Source of the DNA: a bacterium MS4
Lineage (GTDB): Bacteria > Bacillota > Clostridia > Oscillospirales > Acutalibacteraceae
Assembly (NCBI GenBank): GCA_000752215.1
Contig: CCFG01000017.1
Location: forward strand, 496,001 to 560,000
DNA length: 64,000 nt
Reading direction: 5' to 3'
Position 1 is the stretch's first letter, and the number at the start of each line of letters is the position of its first letter. Below, piece after piece: positions 18,354 to 25,729 of this stretch. Under the pieces are notes generated by a model, which did no database searches, was not told the DNA's origin, and saw nothing but the letters and a program-made list of their open reading frames with translations. A program made the translations under genes and the position numbers.

Positions 18354-19250
18354 TTAGATAAATGTCGGTAAATCAAGAGAAAGCAGTTTCTTTACCCCCA
18401 CTTTTTCCAGATATTCTTCCTGATCTTCCACCCCGGTGACATAGGCGTCGAGGTATTTGGAGAAATTCTCCTTGTCGGAGCTTGCGTCCACATACTCCTG
18501 AAAATGCCCTTCGTCCACATTGTAGAACTGCGGCATGGAGCAGGGATGCGCGCCGTACGGGGCGTGTACAACCGCCGTAACCCTATATTTCGGAATAAAG
18601 CAAAGATCGTTGTGGCGGCGGATCAGATCGTTGCTCACAATACGCTCGACAGTGACGATCACCTTGTCGCAGGAACGTGCCATCAGCACGTCCACTCCCT
18701 GCGGAACCAAGCGCTTCTGCGGCATCAGAACATTTCCGTACACATCGGCTGCGGCCGCATGGATAATCGCCACATCCGGGTCCGCCGGGGGCACCGCATA
18801 GTATTTCTTCCCGGTCAGCGGGCAGTTGAATTCTTTGATATCGGGGTTCTTGGCAAGGATATCGCTTCCCCCCAGATAGGAACACGGCCAGAAGCTGAGC
18901 TTCTCGAGGCTGGCATGAAAACGGTTGAAGGCCAGATAATCGGAATAGTCCACCATCTGGAACTCGCCCTGCTCGACTCCCCTTCGGAAATTTTTCGCAA
19001 GCCCGTAGCGCTCAAGCCCCACATAGGAGGTCTCCACCTTTTTCAGCATTCCGGCTCCGGCCAGAAGGTCAACGTCAAGTCCGTTCAAAGAACCGACAAC
19101 GGTCAGATCCTTTTTCTTCTGCCTGACCAGCTCTCTCAGAAAAGCCATCGGATGGGCGTGAATAGCACATCCGCCGACTGCAAGCCGGTCCCCGTCGGAT
19201 ACCAGCGAAGCAGCCTCTTTCATGGATATTAATTTTTCTTTCAGTTCCAA
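18354..19250 (-). CDS. GctA/IpdA-like CoA-transferase family subunit A, copy 2
   Basis: This 298-residue A subunit is homologous to the copy at 10555 (ISMKEAASLVSDGDRLAVGG, AADVYGNVLMPQK, C-terminal HAPYGAHPCSMPQFYNVDEG). The start is TTG 19250 with GAGGTG six bases upstream. Gene order here is B then A in the direction of transcription, the reverse of copy 1, so this is not a simple recent tandem duplication. Partner: the B subunit at 19267-20091. Function unknown; see the B subunits for the missing catalytic Glu. Confidence 0.85.
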   Translation of the reverse strand: MELKEKLISMKEAASLVSDGDRLAVGGCAIHAHPMAFLRELVRQKKKDLTVVGSLNGLDVDLLAGAGMLKKVETSYVGLERYGLAKNFRRGVEQGEFQMVDYSDYLAFNRFHASLEKLSFWPCSYLGGSDILAKNPDIKEFNCPLTGKKYYAVPPADPDVAIIHAAAADVYGNVLMPQKRLVPQGVDVLMARSCDKVIVTVERIVSNDLIRRHNDLCFIPKYRVTAVVHAPYGAHPCSMPQFYNVDEGHFQEYVDASSDKENFSKYLDAYVTGVEDQEEYLEKVGVKKLLSLDLPTFI

Positions 19251-19266
19251 TTTCTACACCTCTAAA

Positions 19267-20091
19267 TTATATTGATCTCGGAAGGAGCAGGCCCTTGGGA
19301 TCAATGATGTTTCTCAGCAGATAAAGCTCTTCCTCTGTGGGGGCGGGTGTTTCTTTTGCATCGTATAGATTTTCAATGGCGAAACCCGTCTCGTTCCGGA
19401 TATCCTCCGGAGTATATCCGGGGTGGATGGAGTAGAGCTGCATGCGCCCCGTGACCTCATGGAAATTGAAAATACATTTATCCGTTACCACATATTCCGG
19501 TCCCGCACCGCTCAGGCCCAGCTTTGCCCTGCCTTCGCGGCCGCCCGGGTAACCCACGGCGGAAACGAAGTCCACCTTTTCGACAAATTTTCTTTTTTCA
19601 AGCTTCATGGTAATGATTTCGCGCCCGAAAAGCGCCAGATGCTCCGTCTGGAAAATTGCGCCTACCAGACGTACCTTCGGATGATCGTGATCGCCGATGC
19701 AGACGCTGTTCATATTGCCGTAAGCATCGATCTGCGCGCCGGAAGAAAACCCTACCGTAATGTCCCCTCTGTTTACGCACCATGGAGCGGGGAAACCCAG
19801 CATCATCGCTTCGCTGTCCACGTCCACGGACGTCGGCTCAAACTCGGAATTCGGCACCGTGGTCAGCTTGGAGAGGTCCGGATTGTGGAGCATTCCCGCC
19901 AGAAGCACCGTCATGTTCGGTGCGTGAGTATGCTGGGCAAGCGACATAGCCGCCAACGGAACCATGGAGGCCATCACGGCGGTCTGGTCGCCGGTGACAA
20001 GCCCGGTAAACCCAACGTCGTCATCTCTGAACATCTTGGAAATGTTCACGGCCAATAATTCATAAAGGGTATAGTCTTTTGCCGTTTTCAA
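19267..20091 (-). CDS. GctB/IpdB-like CoA-transferase family subunit B, copy 2
   Basis: This B subunit of about 274 residues shows GFSSGAQIDAYGNMNSVCIGD and SIHPGYTPEDIRNETGFAIE. At the place of GctB Glu54 it has Ala (HAPNMTVLLAGMLHNP aligned from 'AP'), so like copy 1 it lacks the CoA-carrying glutamate. The frame is open back to 20160, but that ATG lies upstream of the -10 box at 20141-20146 and cannot be on the transcript. AAAGGTG followed six bases later by TTG 20091 gives a start that also matches the length of copy 1. It is the first gene of the second operon, under the operator at 20113-20170. Confidence 0.85.
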   Translation of the reverse strand: MKTAKDYTLYELLAVNISKMFRDDDVGFTGLVTGDQTAVMASMVPLAAMSLAQHTHAPNMTVLLAGMLHNPDLSKLTTVPNSEFEPTSVDVDSEAMMLGFPAPWCVNRGDITVGFSSGAQIDAYGNMNSVCIGDHDHPKVRLVGAIFQTEHLALFGREIITMKLEKRKFVEKVDFVSAVGYPGGREGRAKLGLSGAGPEYVVTDKCIFNFHEVTGRMQLYSIHPGYTPEDIRNETGFAIENLYDAKETPAPTEEELYLLRNIIDPKGLLLPRSI

Positions 20092-20112
20092 TGTTAGCAC
20101 CTTTTTTCTAAT

Positions 20113-20170
20113 ATTGTATTTATATTGTCTTAGTGTATATATGTTATCATATATTTTCATATGGTGTCAA
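20113..20170 (-). promoter_or_regulatory. Promoter with shared 39-bp operator element, site B
   Basis: On the minus strand TTGACA (plus 20165-20170) and TAACAT (20141-20146) are 18 bp apart. The element at 20113-20151 aligns without gaps to sites A and C, and the -10 starts at the same offset (28) in all three. It drives the operon B', A', CaiB', binding protein, ATPase, permease. Confidence 0.8.
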
Positions 20171-20214
20171 TCAATTAAATCTCTAAATAACCAAAACACT
20201 ATTTATGCAAATTG

Positions 20215-21693
20215 CTAAATTTTAGAGTCGGCTTTGTTCCCCTGTACCAAATCATAAAATTGACAGGCCAGTTTCATCAGGGATAAATATTCAGGATACA
20301 GTGCATCGTACTGCTCCTTATCCGGCAGGCGGGGTTCAAAAATCCGGTCGACGGGATTTTCCAGCTGCTCCTTTGAAAACTGCTCCCCCGCCGCAAGCGC
20401 CGCGAGAATCACGCAGCCTCTGGTGGTTGCTTCCAGAATACGCGGCACGACAACCGTTTTTCCGTTGATGCTGGATTTGATCTGCATCCACAGATCGCTT
20501 CTGGCGCCGCCCCCGATGGAAATAATACGGCAGACCGGGATTCCTGCGTTTTCAATGATCTCCATCACATTTCGAATAGTATACCCATTGGCTTCCAGCA
20601 ATGCCCGGAATAGGTGCCGCGGCCCGTGCGAGGGCGTCAGACCCGTAACGGTTCCCCTGACATTGGCGTTCCAGAAGGGGGTGCGCTCACCGGTCAGGCT
20701 GGGAATAAAAAGAACGCCTTCCGCCCCGGGGGCCACCTCAGAACTCATATCGTCCAGCTCTTTCAGGCTGTGCCGCCCCTCAAGCAGAGCATTGCTCATC
20801 CAGTCAAGCGTTCCCCCGGAGAGTCCGAGCGAACCGCCTACCAGCCACAGTCCCGGAAGGACGTGGGGATTCGTCATCACCCGATTTTCCGGGTCCACGG
20901 CCCACCGGTCGCTAACCGCGAAGGTTACGTCCGTCGTGCCCATGACGCTTACCGCCACGCCGCTTTTCACTCCTCCGGCGCCAAGCACGCCCACCGACCC
21001 GTCCGGCCCGCTGACCGCTACAGGGATTCCCTCCGGCAAACCGAGTTCCTCCGCCATCTCCTTTGTCAGGGACCCCGCCGCCTCCCAGCTTGCTTTCAGT
21101 CGGGGCAGTTTACTGCCGTCGACCCCCAAAGCGTCGATCAGCCTCTTGTCCCAGTCCATTTCTCTGACGTTCAACAGCATCGTATAGCACGCCGAGGTGT
21201 AGTCGATGCAGGCGTTTCCGGTCAGCCGGTAGTTGATAAAATCCTTGATCGTAAAAAAGATGCTGATTTTGGAGTAAAGAGCCGGGTCGGCATTTTTAAA
21301 GTGCCTCAGCTTCAGGCCCCCCAGCTCCGGGCTGAGCTTTCTGCCGTTGCGCTCATAAAATTCATTCGGGTCAAAGGAGCGGGAAAATTCCTCCTGCTCT
21401 TCCTTTTTCTGATCCATCCATGTCAGTGCCGGAGCCAGCGGGGTCCCGTCCTGTGACAGGGCAACCCAGCCAACCAGAGAGCTTGCCCCGACAGCGCATA
21501 TTTCATAATCCGTTTTCTCCATGACCTGCCTGATTAATCCCCTGATTTCGTTAAAATACAGATTGACGTCTATGGAAGGCGAAGCCAGAATTTTTTTGGA
21601 TTTCGCCAGCAAAAATTCCAGACTATTGTCAAACAGAGACACCCGTATGGAACTTGACCCTACATCGATCGTCAGATACGCTTTTTTTCCCAT
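20215..21693 (-). CDS. FGGY family carbohydrate kinase
   Basis: This 492-residue sugar kinase has both FGGY domains. The N-terminal phosphate-1 motif is TIDVGSSSIRVSLFD, with an early WMDQKKEEQEEF segment. The C-terminal domain contains ISIGGGARSDLWMQIKSSI with the adenosine-binding region. Xylulose, gluconate, erythritol and autoinducer-2 kinases all belong here, so the substrate cannot be read off. The frame begins with TTG 21699, but GGAGG is better spaced for ATG 21693. It sits between the GntR gene and the CoA/import operon. It probably phosphorylates the imported compound or a product freed from it. Confidence 0.9.
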   Translation of the reverse strand: MGKKAYLTIDVGSSSIRVSLFDNSLEFLLAKSKKILASPSIDVNLYFNEIRGLIRQVMEKTDYEICAVGASSLVGWVALSQDGTPLAPALTWMDQKKEEQEEFSRSFDPNEFYERNGRKLSPELGGLKLRHFKNADPALYSKISIFFTIKDFINYRLTGNACIDYTSACYTMLLNVREMDWDKRLIDALGVDGSKLPRLKASWEAAGSLTKEMAEELGLPEGIPVAVSGPDGSVGVLGAGGVKSGVAVSVMGTTDVTFAVSDRWAVDPENRVMTNPHVLPGLWLVGGSLGLSGGTLDWMSNALLEGRHSLKELDDMSSEVAPGAEGVLFIPSLTGERTPFWNANVRGTVTGLTPSHGPRHLFRALLEANGYTIRNVMEIIENAGIPVCRIISIGGGARSDLWMQIKSSINGKTVVVPRILEATTRGCVILAALAAGEQFSKEQLENPVDRIFEPRLPDKEQYDALYPEYLSLMKLACQFYDLVQGNKADSKI

Positions 21694-21782
21694 TTTCAAT
21701 ATCCTCCGTCTAAAAAATAGTAAAATAAAAAGAGCGGTTTCACAGAAAAGCCACCCTTATTATTTATTTAAGTAATTATGCG

Positions 21783-22508
21783 CTACCTGTACAGCTTCAT
21801 CGAGAAATTATAACGGTCGGAAACGTAATAGATTTCTGTATATTCCACCGCGTCCCCATTCTGCAGAAAAGTGGTTCGTTTCATTCTAACCAGCGGCGTT
21901 TTGTCAGAAATATCCAGATTTTCGCACTGCTTTTTCGTTGGCAGCACCGCGTCAATCACCTGTTCAGCATGCGCTATCTTTAATTGAAATGTACCTTCCA
22001 GAGTTTTTAGCAGGGAATTGGTTTCGAGCTGATAGGCATCAAGCCCGTGACAAAACCGGTCGCGCAGATAAATTTTCTGCTCTGCGAAAGGCTGTTTATT
22101 CGCGTACCGCACCCTGTAAATCGAAATGATATCCTCATTTTCTTTGATTCCCATCCGCTCAGCCAGGATATCGTTCGCCTGAATCATTTTCACGCTCAAT
22201 ATTCGGGAAGTCGCACTGATCCCGCTGCTGGTCAGGTCTTCATGCAGGCCGGTCAGCCTTCCCAACTGGCGGTTGAATTTGGGAGCGGAGACCACGGGTC
22301 CCTGCCCTCTCATCCGCTCAATAATTCCTTCCGAAATCAGCTCGCCCAACGTTTTGCGAACGGTGACCCGGCTTACGCCGTAATACTGGCTGTACCACTG
22401 TTCGGTAGGCAGCTTGTCCCCGGGGACCAGTTCCCCGGATTTGATCTGTTCCTTGATTTGCTCCTTAATCTGATAATATAACGGTATTGGTTTTGTTTTA
22501 TCAATCAT
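21783..22508 (-). CDS. GntR family regulator (HutC/UTRA subfamily)
   Basis: This 241-residue regulator has an N-terminal winged helix (IPLYYQIKEQIKEQIKSGEL, WYSQYYGVSRVTVRKTLGEL) and a C-terminal UTRA effector domain (residues about 90-235, ending RYNFSMKLYR). UTRA domains usually bind sugars or small acids. AGGGGG precedes ATG 22508. Its own promoter carries the 39-bp element found at two further promoters of the cluster, so it is the obvious candidate for the local repressor. The effector should be the pathway substrate or its phosphate. Confidence 0.92.
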   Translation of the reverse strand: MIDKTKPIPLYYQIKEQIKEQIKSGELVPGDKLPTEQWYSQYYGVSRVTVRKTLGELISEGIIERMRGQGPVVSAPKFNRQLGRLTGLHEDLTSSGISATSRILSVKMIQANDILAERMGIKENEDIISIYRVRYANKQPFAEQKIYLRDRFCHGLDAYQLETNSLLKTLEGTFQLKIAHAEQVIDAVLPTKKQCENLDISDKTPLVRMKRTTFLQNGDAVEYTEIYYVSDRYNFSMKLYR

Positions 22509-22531
22509 TTCTTTGCCCCCTGCTGCGCAAT

Positions 22532-22589
22532 ATTGTATTATTATTGTTATTGTGTATTTATTATATCACAATCTTCTTCTCCGCGTCAA
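22532..22589 (-). promoter_or_regulatory. Promoter with shared 39-bp operator element, site C (GntR autoregulation)
   Basis: On the minus strand TTGACG (plus 22584-22589) and a perfect TATAAT (22560-22565) are 18 bp apart. The element at 22532-22570 aligns with sites A and B and covers the start region, so binding would block initiation of the gntR gene and give autoregulation. Confidence 0.8.
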
Positions 22590-22659
22590 TCAAAAAATAA
22601 CAGTTCCGGTAGATAATACGCGCCCATATTTAGCGAATTTGTCTAAAGAAAAAACTGGA

Positions 22660-22688
22660 AATAAAAAGAGCATCTCCGAAGAGATGCC
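22660..22688 (-). terminator. Intrinsic terminator after the retron
   Basis: A perfect 7-bp stem GCATCTC/GAGATGC with a 4-nt loop is followed on the minus strand by CTTTTTATTT. It lies 48 bp downstream of the reverse transcriptase stop and ends that transcript before the GntR promoter. Confidence 0.85.
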
Positions 22689-22735
22689 CGAAGGATCATA
22701 AAAAAATTATACAATGACCGGCCGCGGCGCGCCTT

Positions 22736-23731
22736 TCAATTTTCCAAAAGCCACTGCCTATACTGCTGAAATTCGCCGTCCGCAGGACAGAGCTGCAGCA
22801 CAAAGCCGACGCGCCCAAGCAGGCCGCGCCGGTACTCTTCCGGCCCCTGCGCTATATGCTCATGGGAAAGATGGGACTCCCATCCGTATTTCCGGATATA
22901 GTACAGCTCCTTGCGGATATCGCGGCGGTATTCCCTGGGGGCCTGAAGCTTTTGATTTGCCACTACCCCGGTAATCTTTCTCCGCTGTCCGCGATTTAAA
23001 ATCCGCGTTTTCCGGTCGTTTAGGGTGAACCCGTTTTTCGCCAGAACGCGCCGCACAAAATCGATGAGTGCCAGCGGATTGAAGGCACCGGAAAAAGTCA
23101 TATCGTCGCTGTAACGGGTATAGGCGATCCCGCGTTTTCCGCAATACGCACTGATTTGGCCGTCGATCGGCCCAAAAACCAGATTGGAAAGAAGGGGACT
23201 GGTCGGCGCACCCTGGGGAAGCGAGCCGCATCGGGTGCAAAAACGCGCAAAATAGAAGCTGAGAACGCTGTTGTAATTCCGATTTTCCAAAGAAGAGCGG
23301 TCATCCGCATTCAGATAATGGCACCCCACGTAAGGAGAAGCCTCCAGCGCATGGTCAATGGCGCGGAATACCTGCGCGAAAGAAATGCTGTCGAAAAAAA
23401 CACGGATGTCCAGCTTGACCACCAAAGGCTGTCCCAGATGGGGGCGCGCGTTGTCCAGTACGGATTTCCCCGGCAAATAAGCGGTCACACAGCACGGCCC
23501 GGCGGCGGGCAGCAGTCCTAAGATGCCTTTCTGAACCCTTCTGAGCGCGCGGTTAGGAACACAGAGCAGCCTCGTGCCGGATTCTCCTTTCGGCAGCTCA
23601 CGAAGGGTGTAACAGCCGCACCGGTATTTTTCACGGGAGAGGCGCAAAAGCTGGTAATAGCACCGGTAAAACTTCCGCTCATCCCGGTTATGGTAAAGAT
23701 ATCTGCAAAAGTCTTCAAGCGTATGAAGCAT
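22736..23731 (-). CDS. Retron-type reverse transcriptase
   Basis: This 331-residue reverse transcriptase has retron hallmarks: an NAxxH motif (NARPH, residues 94-98), the fingers/palm motif LPQGAPTSPLLSN (171-183), the catalytic YSDD (207-210) and a VTG-type motif (KITGVVAN, about 252-259). There is no maturase or endonuclease domain, so it is not a group II intron protein. Upstream in-frame ATGs exist. ATG 23731 has AGGAGG eight bases before it, so I use it. About 40 nt upstream lies an RNA gene with a1/a2 repeats (23768-23965). The product should copy the msd part of that RNA into branched DNA. No effector gene (nuclease, membrane protein, toxin) lies next to it. Confidence 0.9.
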   Translation of the reverse strand: MLHTLEDFCRYLYHNRDERKFYRCYYQLLRLSREKYRCGCYTLRELPKGESGTRLLCVPNRALRRVQKGILGLLPAAGPCCVTAYLPGKSVLDNARPHLGQPLVVKLDIRVFFDSISFAQVFRAIDHALEASPYVGCHYLNADDRSSLENRNYNSVLSFYFARFCTRCGSLPQGAPTSPLLSNLVFGPIDGQISAYCGKRGIAYTRYSDDMTFSGAFNPLALIDFVRRVLAKNGFTLNDRKTRILNRGQRRKITGVVANQKLQAPREYRRDIRKELYYIRKYGWESHLSHEHIAQGPEEYRRGLLGRVGFVLQLCPADGEFQQYRQWLLEN

Positions 23732-23767
23732 GGCCATTGCCTCCTGCCGCAGACCCGGCTGATTTTT

Positions 23768-23965
23768 TAATAAGCGGAAAAGGCACAAAATCTTCCTTCG
23801 GAATGCAACCGCAGCCGTGTTTTAAAATACATGAAGTGTATGGTTACACGGTGAGGATTGCTTTCTGCGCGCGCAGCGCAGGTCCTTTTACCCTTTCGGG
23901 GGCGGCGACTCGCCGTCCTCCTGCGAAAAAAATCCGCAGAATCTGCTGCCGTTTCCGCTTATCAT
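23768..23965 (-). ncRNA. Retron msr-msd RNA
   Basis: This stretch between the DeoR stop and the reverse transcriptase start has the layout of a retron RNA. The a1 strand (plus 23952-23964) and a2 strand (23768-23780) pair over 11 perfect bp (ATAAGCGGAAA with TTTCCGCTTAT), extended by a wobble pair to 13. After a1 come short hairpins typical of msr: CTGCG/CGCAG with a T-rich loop, CGGCG-AGT-CGCCG, and CCC-GAAA-GGG. A long imperfect stem follows, closed by CCGTGT/ACACGG, that could be msd. A weak extended -10 (TGGTAAAGT) lies just before a1. The exact ends and the branching G are not determined. Confidence 0.72.
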
Positions 23966-24035
23966 GTACTTTACCACATCGGGCCGAAATAATCCAGCCC
24001 ACCCCCAGCTTTTTTGTCCTCTGCCACAGCAGTTC

Positions 24036-24833
24036 TTAATCCTTCTGTTCCCGTCTTTCCGCGTCCTGCCTTGCGGTCATGATTTTTTTACACACCTTCT
24101 CCAGCTTGGAGTAATACGTCTGCGGAATGCCGCCGTCGGTGATGACGCAGTCAAATTCGGAAAGGTCGGCGTAGCGGGTCAGATACGTCTGTCCGAATTT
24201 GGTATGGTCCGCCAGAAGGTATTTGCGGTTTCCAGCGTGGAGCAGAGCCTTCTTTACCAGAGCATCCTCCGGTTCCGGCACTGTTGCGCCGTACTCCAGG
24301 CTGCACCCGTGCGTACCGGAAAACACCTTGTCAGCCCGGAAGTTCTGAAAAAACTCGGCGGTCATTCCGCTGATGGTTCCCGCGGAAACCTCGTTGTATT
24401 CCCCCGGGGCAAGAATCAGCCGGATTTTCGGACGGCTCCCCAAATACTGGACCACCGGCCAAGAGTTGGTAATAACGGTCAGCTTTTTTTCCTGGATGTA
24501 TCTGGCGATTTGCAAAGTTGTGGTTCCGCAGTCGATAATCACGGTATCGCCGTCCTCGATCAGTTGGGACGCTTCGTACGCGATATCCCTCTTTCGATCG
24601 GTCATCTGGCCGGATTTCACGGAAAAGCTCGGTTCGATCGCCGTGCGGGTATTTAAGTACGCTCCCCCGTAGCTGGTTGTCACAAAGCCCTGTTTTTCAA
24701 AGAAAAGAAGGTCCCTGCGAATCGTCATGGCGGAAACGTGGAACCGCTCCGCCAGATCGTTGACCGCCACGGAGCTCTCCTTTTGCAGAAGCTGATAAAT
24801 TTCCATTCTGCGTCGTGCGGCACTCATTTCCAT
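24036..24833 (-). CDS. DeoR/GlpR family transcriptional regulator
   Basis: This 265-residue regulator has an N-terminal DeoR helix-turn-helix (RRMEIYQLLQKESSVAVNDL, VSAMTIRRDLLFFEKQGFV). The C-terminal DeoRC sugar-phosphate sensor has typical stretches DGDTVIIDCGTTTLQIARYI and TNSWPVVQYL. GGGGAGG precedes ATG 24833. It stands alone, with the retron downstream and a tail cassette upstream, so its target sugar operon is not in view. Members of this family usually repress sugar-phosphate operons. Confidence 0.92.
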   Translation of the reverse strand: MEMSAARRRMEIYQLLQKESSVAVNDLAERFHVSAMTIRRDLLFFEKQGFVTTSYGGAYLNTRTAIEPSFSVKSGQMTDRKRDIAYEASQLIEDGDTVIIDCGTTTLQIARYIQEKKLTVITNSWPVVQYLGSRPKIRLILAPGEYNEVSAGTISGMTAEFFQNFRADKVFSGTHGCSLEYGATVPEPEDALVKKALLHAGNRKYLLADHTKFGQTYLTRYADLSEFDCVITDGGIPQTYYSKLEKVCKKIMTARQDAERREQKD

Positions 24834-24929
24834 TGTCCAAACCTCCCCTTTTTTATAAAGACATTTTGGGTATCCGAACCATTCATTATCAAACAGGAAA
24901 ATTTGTTTTCTTTTGTTGTATTTAGGATC

Positions 24930-24958
24930 ATTTTACCATAATGAAGAAAAAACGTCAA
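24930..24958 (-). promoter_or_regulatory. Promoter of the DeoR gene
   Basis: TTGACG (plus 24953-24958) and TAAAAT (24930-24935) are 17 bp apart on the minus strand. An A-rich tract (AACAAAAGAAAACAAA) just downstream could be an autoregulatory DeoR site, which is inferred. Confidence 0.65.
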
Positions 24959-24979
24959 TTGATTCATTTTTCGTATAAA

Positions 24980-25016
24980 CAGACAGTGCCCCCGGCAAAG
25001 CCGGGGGCACTGTCTG
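24980..25016. repeat. 17-bp perfect inverted repeat
   Basis: The arms 24980-24996 and 25000-25016 are perfectly complementary with an AAA loop. There is no T-run on either side and no gene ends here on either strand, so a simple terminator role is doubtful. Confidence 0.7.
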
Positions 25017-25236
25017 TCAGAAACATATCTTAATTCCAACAGTTTTTAAGGGGATCGCATGATATCCATCTAAATATTTTTTATCATTTCTTTTTTAATT
25101 AGCCTGTTCAAGGCAATTTCTCATTGTTTAGCAGGGGTAGTTGAGAGAAATACCTCCCTCAGCATTGGCAAAACATGTGATAAACGATCGAAGGAGGTTT
25201 TCAGACCGCAACTAAATTTTGAAAGGACGGAAAAGA
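25017..25236. other. Leader region of the tail cassette
   Basis: About 220 bp of AT-rich sequence has no gene. I see no convincing promoter hexamer pair for the tail genes. A strong ribosome-binding-like GAAGGAGG at about 25190 is not followed by a start codon in range. Control of the cassette cannot be read from this stretch. Confidence 0.35.
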
Positions 25237-25671
25237 ATGGTTTATTCAGTAAGCGACTACAAAATTGAAATTGGTACACCCGTAGAAACAGGGGAACCGC
25301 AGCTCAGCACGGTCTCCAACGTGGAAAGTATGGAGATGAAGTTGAAAGGAACCACAAAAGCCTGGAACCCGATGGAGTTAAAGGGCTGGGCCCGAAACAT
25401 GGTAACCGGGAAAACCTTGTCCCTGACTTTTAAAGGAAAGCGGTGCTACGGCGACGCCGGCAACGATTTCGTTGCAAATAAGCTGCTGTCCATCGGAAGC
25501 GACTGTGCAGCCGTATTGAAAATCACTTTCCCGAACGGCGACGCCCTTTCCTGCGACGGGCTTGTCGACATTACCTCGTCGTTCGGCGGCGCCTCAACGG
25601 ATATGGATTCCATGGAATGGACCTATACCGTCGACGGAAAGCCGGAATATCTGGAAGCGGTACATGCGTAA
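25237..25671 (+). CDS. Phage major tail tube protein
   Basis: This 144-residue protein resembles siphophage tail tube subunits in size, position and composition. It stands first in a tail gene order and is followed by chaperone, tape measure and Dit genes. The start is ATG 25237, with GAAAGGACGG just upstream. The longer TTG-initiated frame would include the ribosome-binding site. A terminator-like hairpin follows at once (25687-25714), as expected for a subunit needed in many more copies than the rest. Family assignment rests mainly on synteny, with medium certainty from sequence. Confidence 0.72.
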   Translation: MVYSVSDYKIEIGTPVETGEPQLSTVSNVESMEMKLKGTTKAWNPMELKGWARNMVTGKTLSLTFKGKRCYGDAGNDFVANKLLSIGSDCAAVLKITFPNGDALSCDGLVDITSSFGGASTDMDSMEWTYTVDGKPEYLEAVHA

Positions 25672-25686
25672 AAAATGAAGAAACAA

Positions 25687-25714
25687 GTCGGGCTTTATGC
25701 CCGACCTGCTTTTT
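25687..25714 (+). terminator. Attenuator-like terminator after the tail tube gene
   Basis: A 7-bp stem GTCGGGC/GCCCGAC with a 5-nt loop is followed by CTGCTTTTT. It lies 15 bp past the tube gene and would reduce transcription of downstream minor tail genes by partial readthrough. Confidence 0.75.
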
Positions 25715-25729
25715 GAAAGGATGAAAAAT

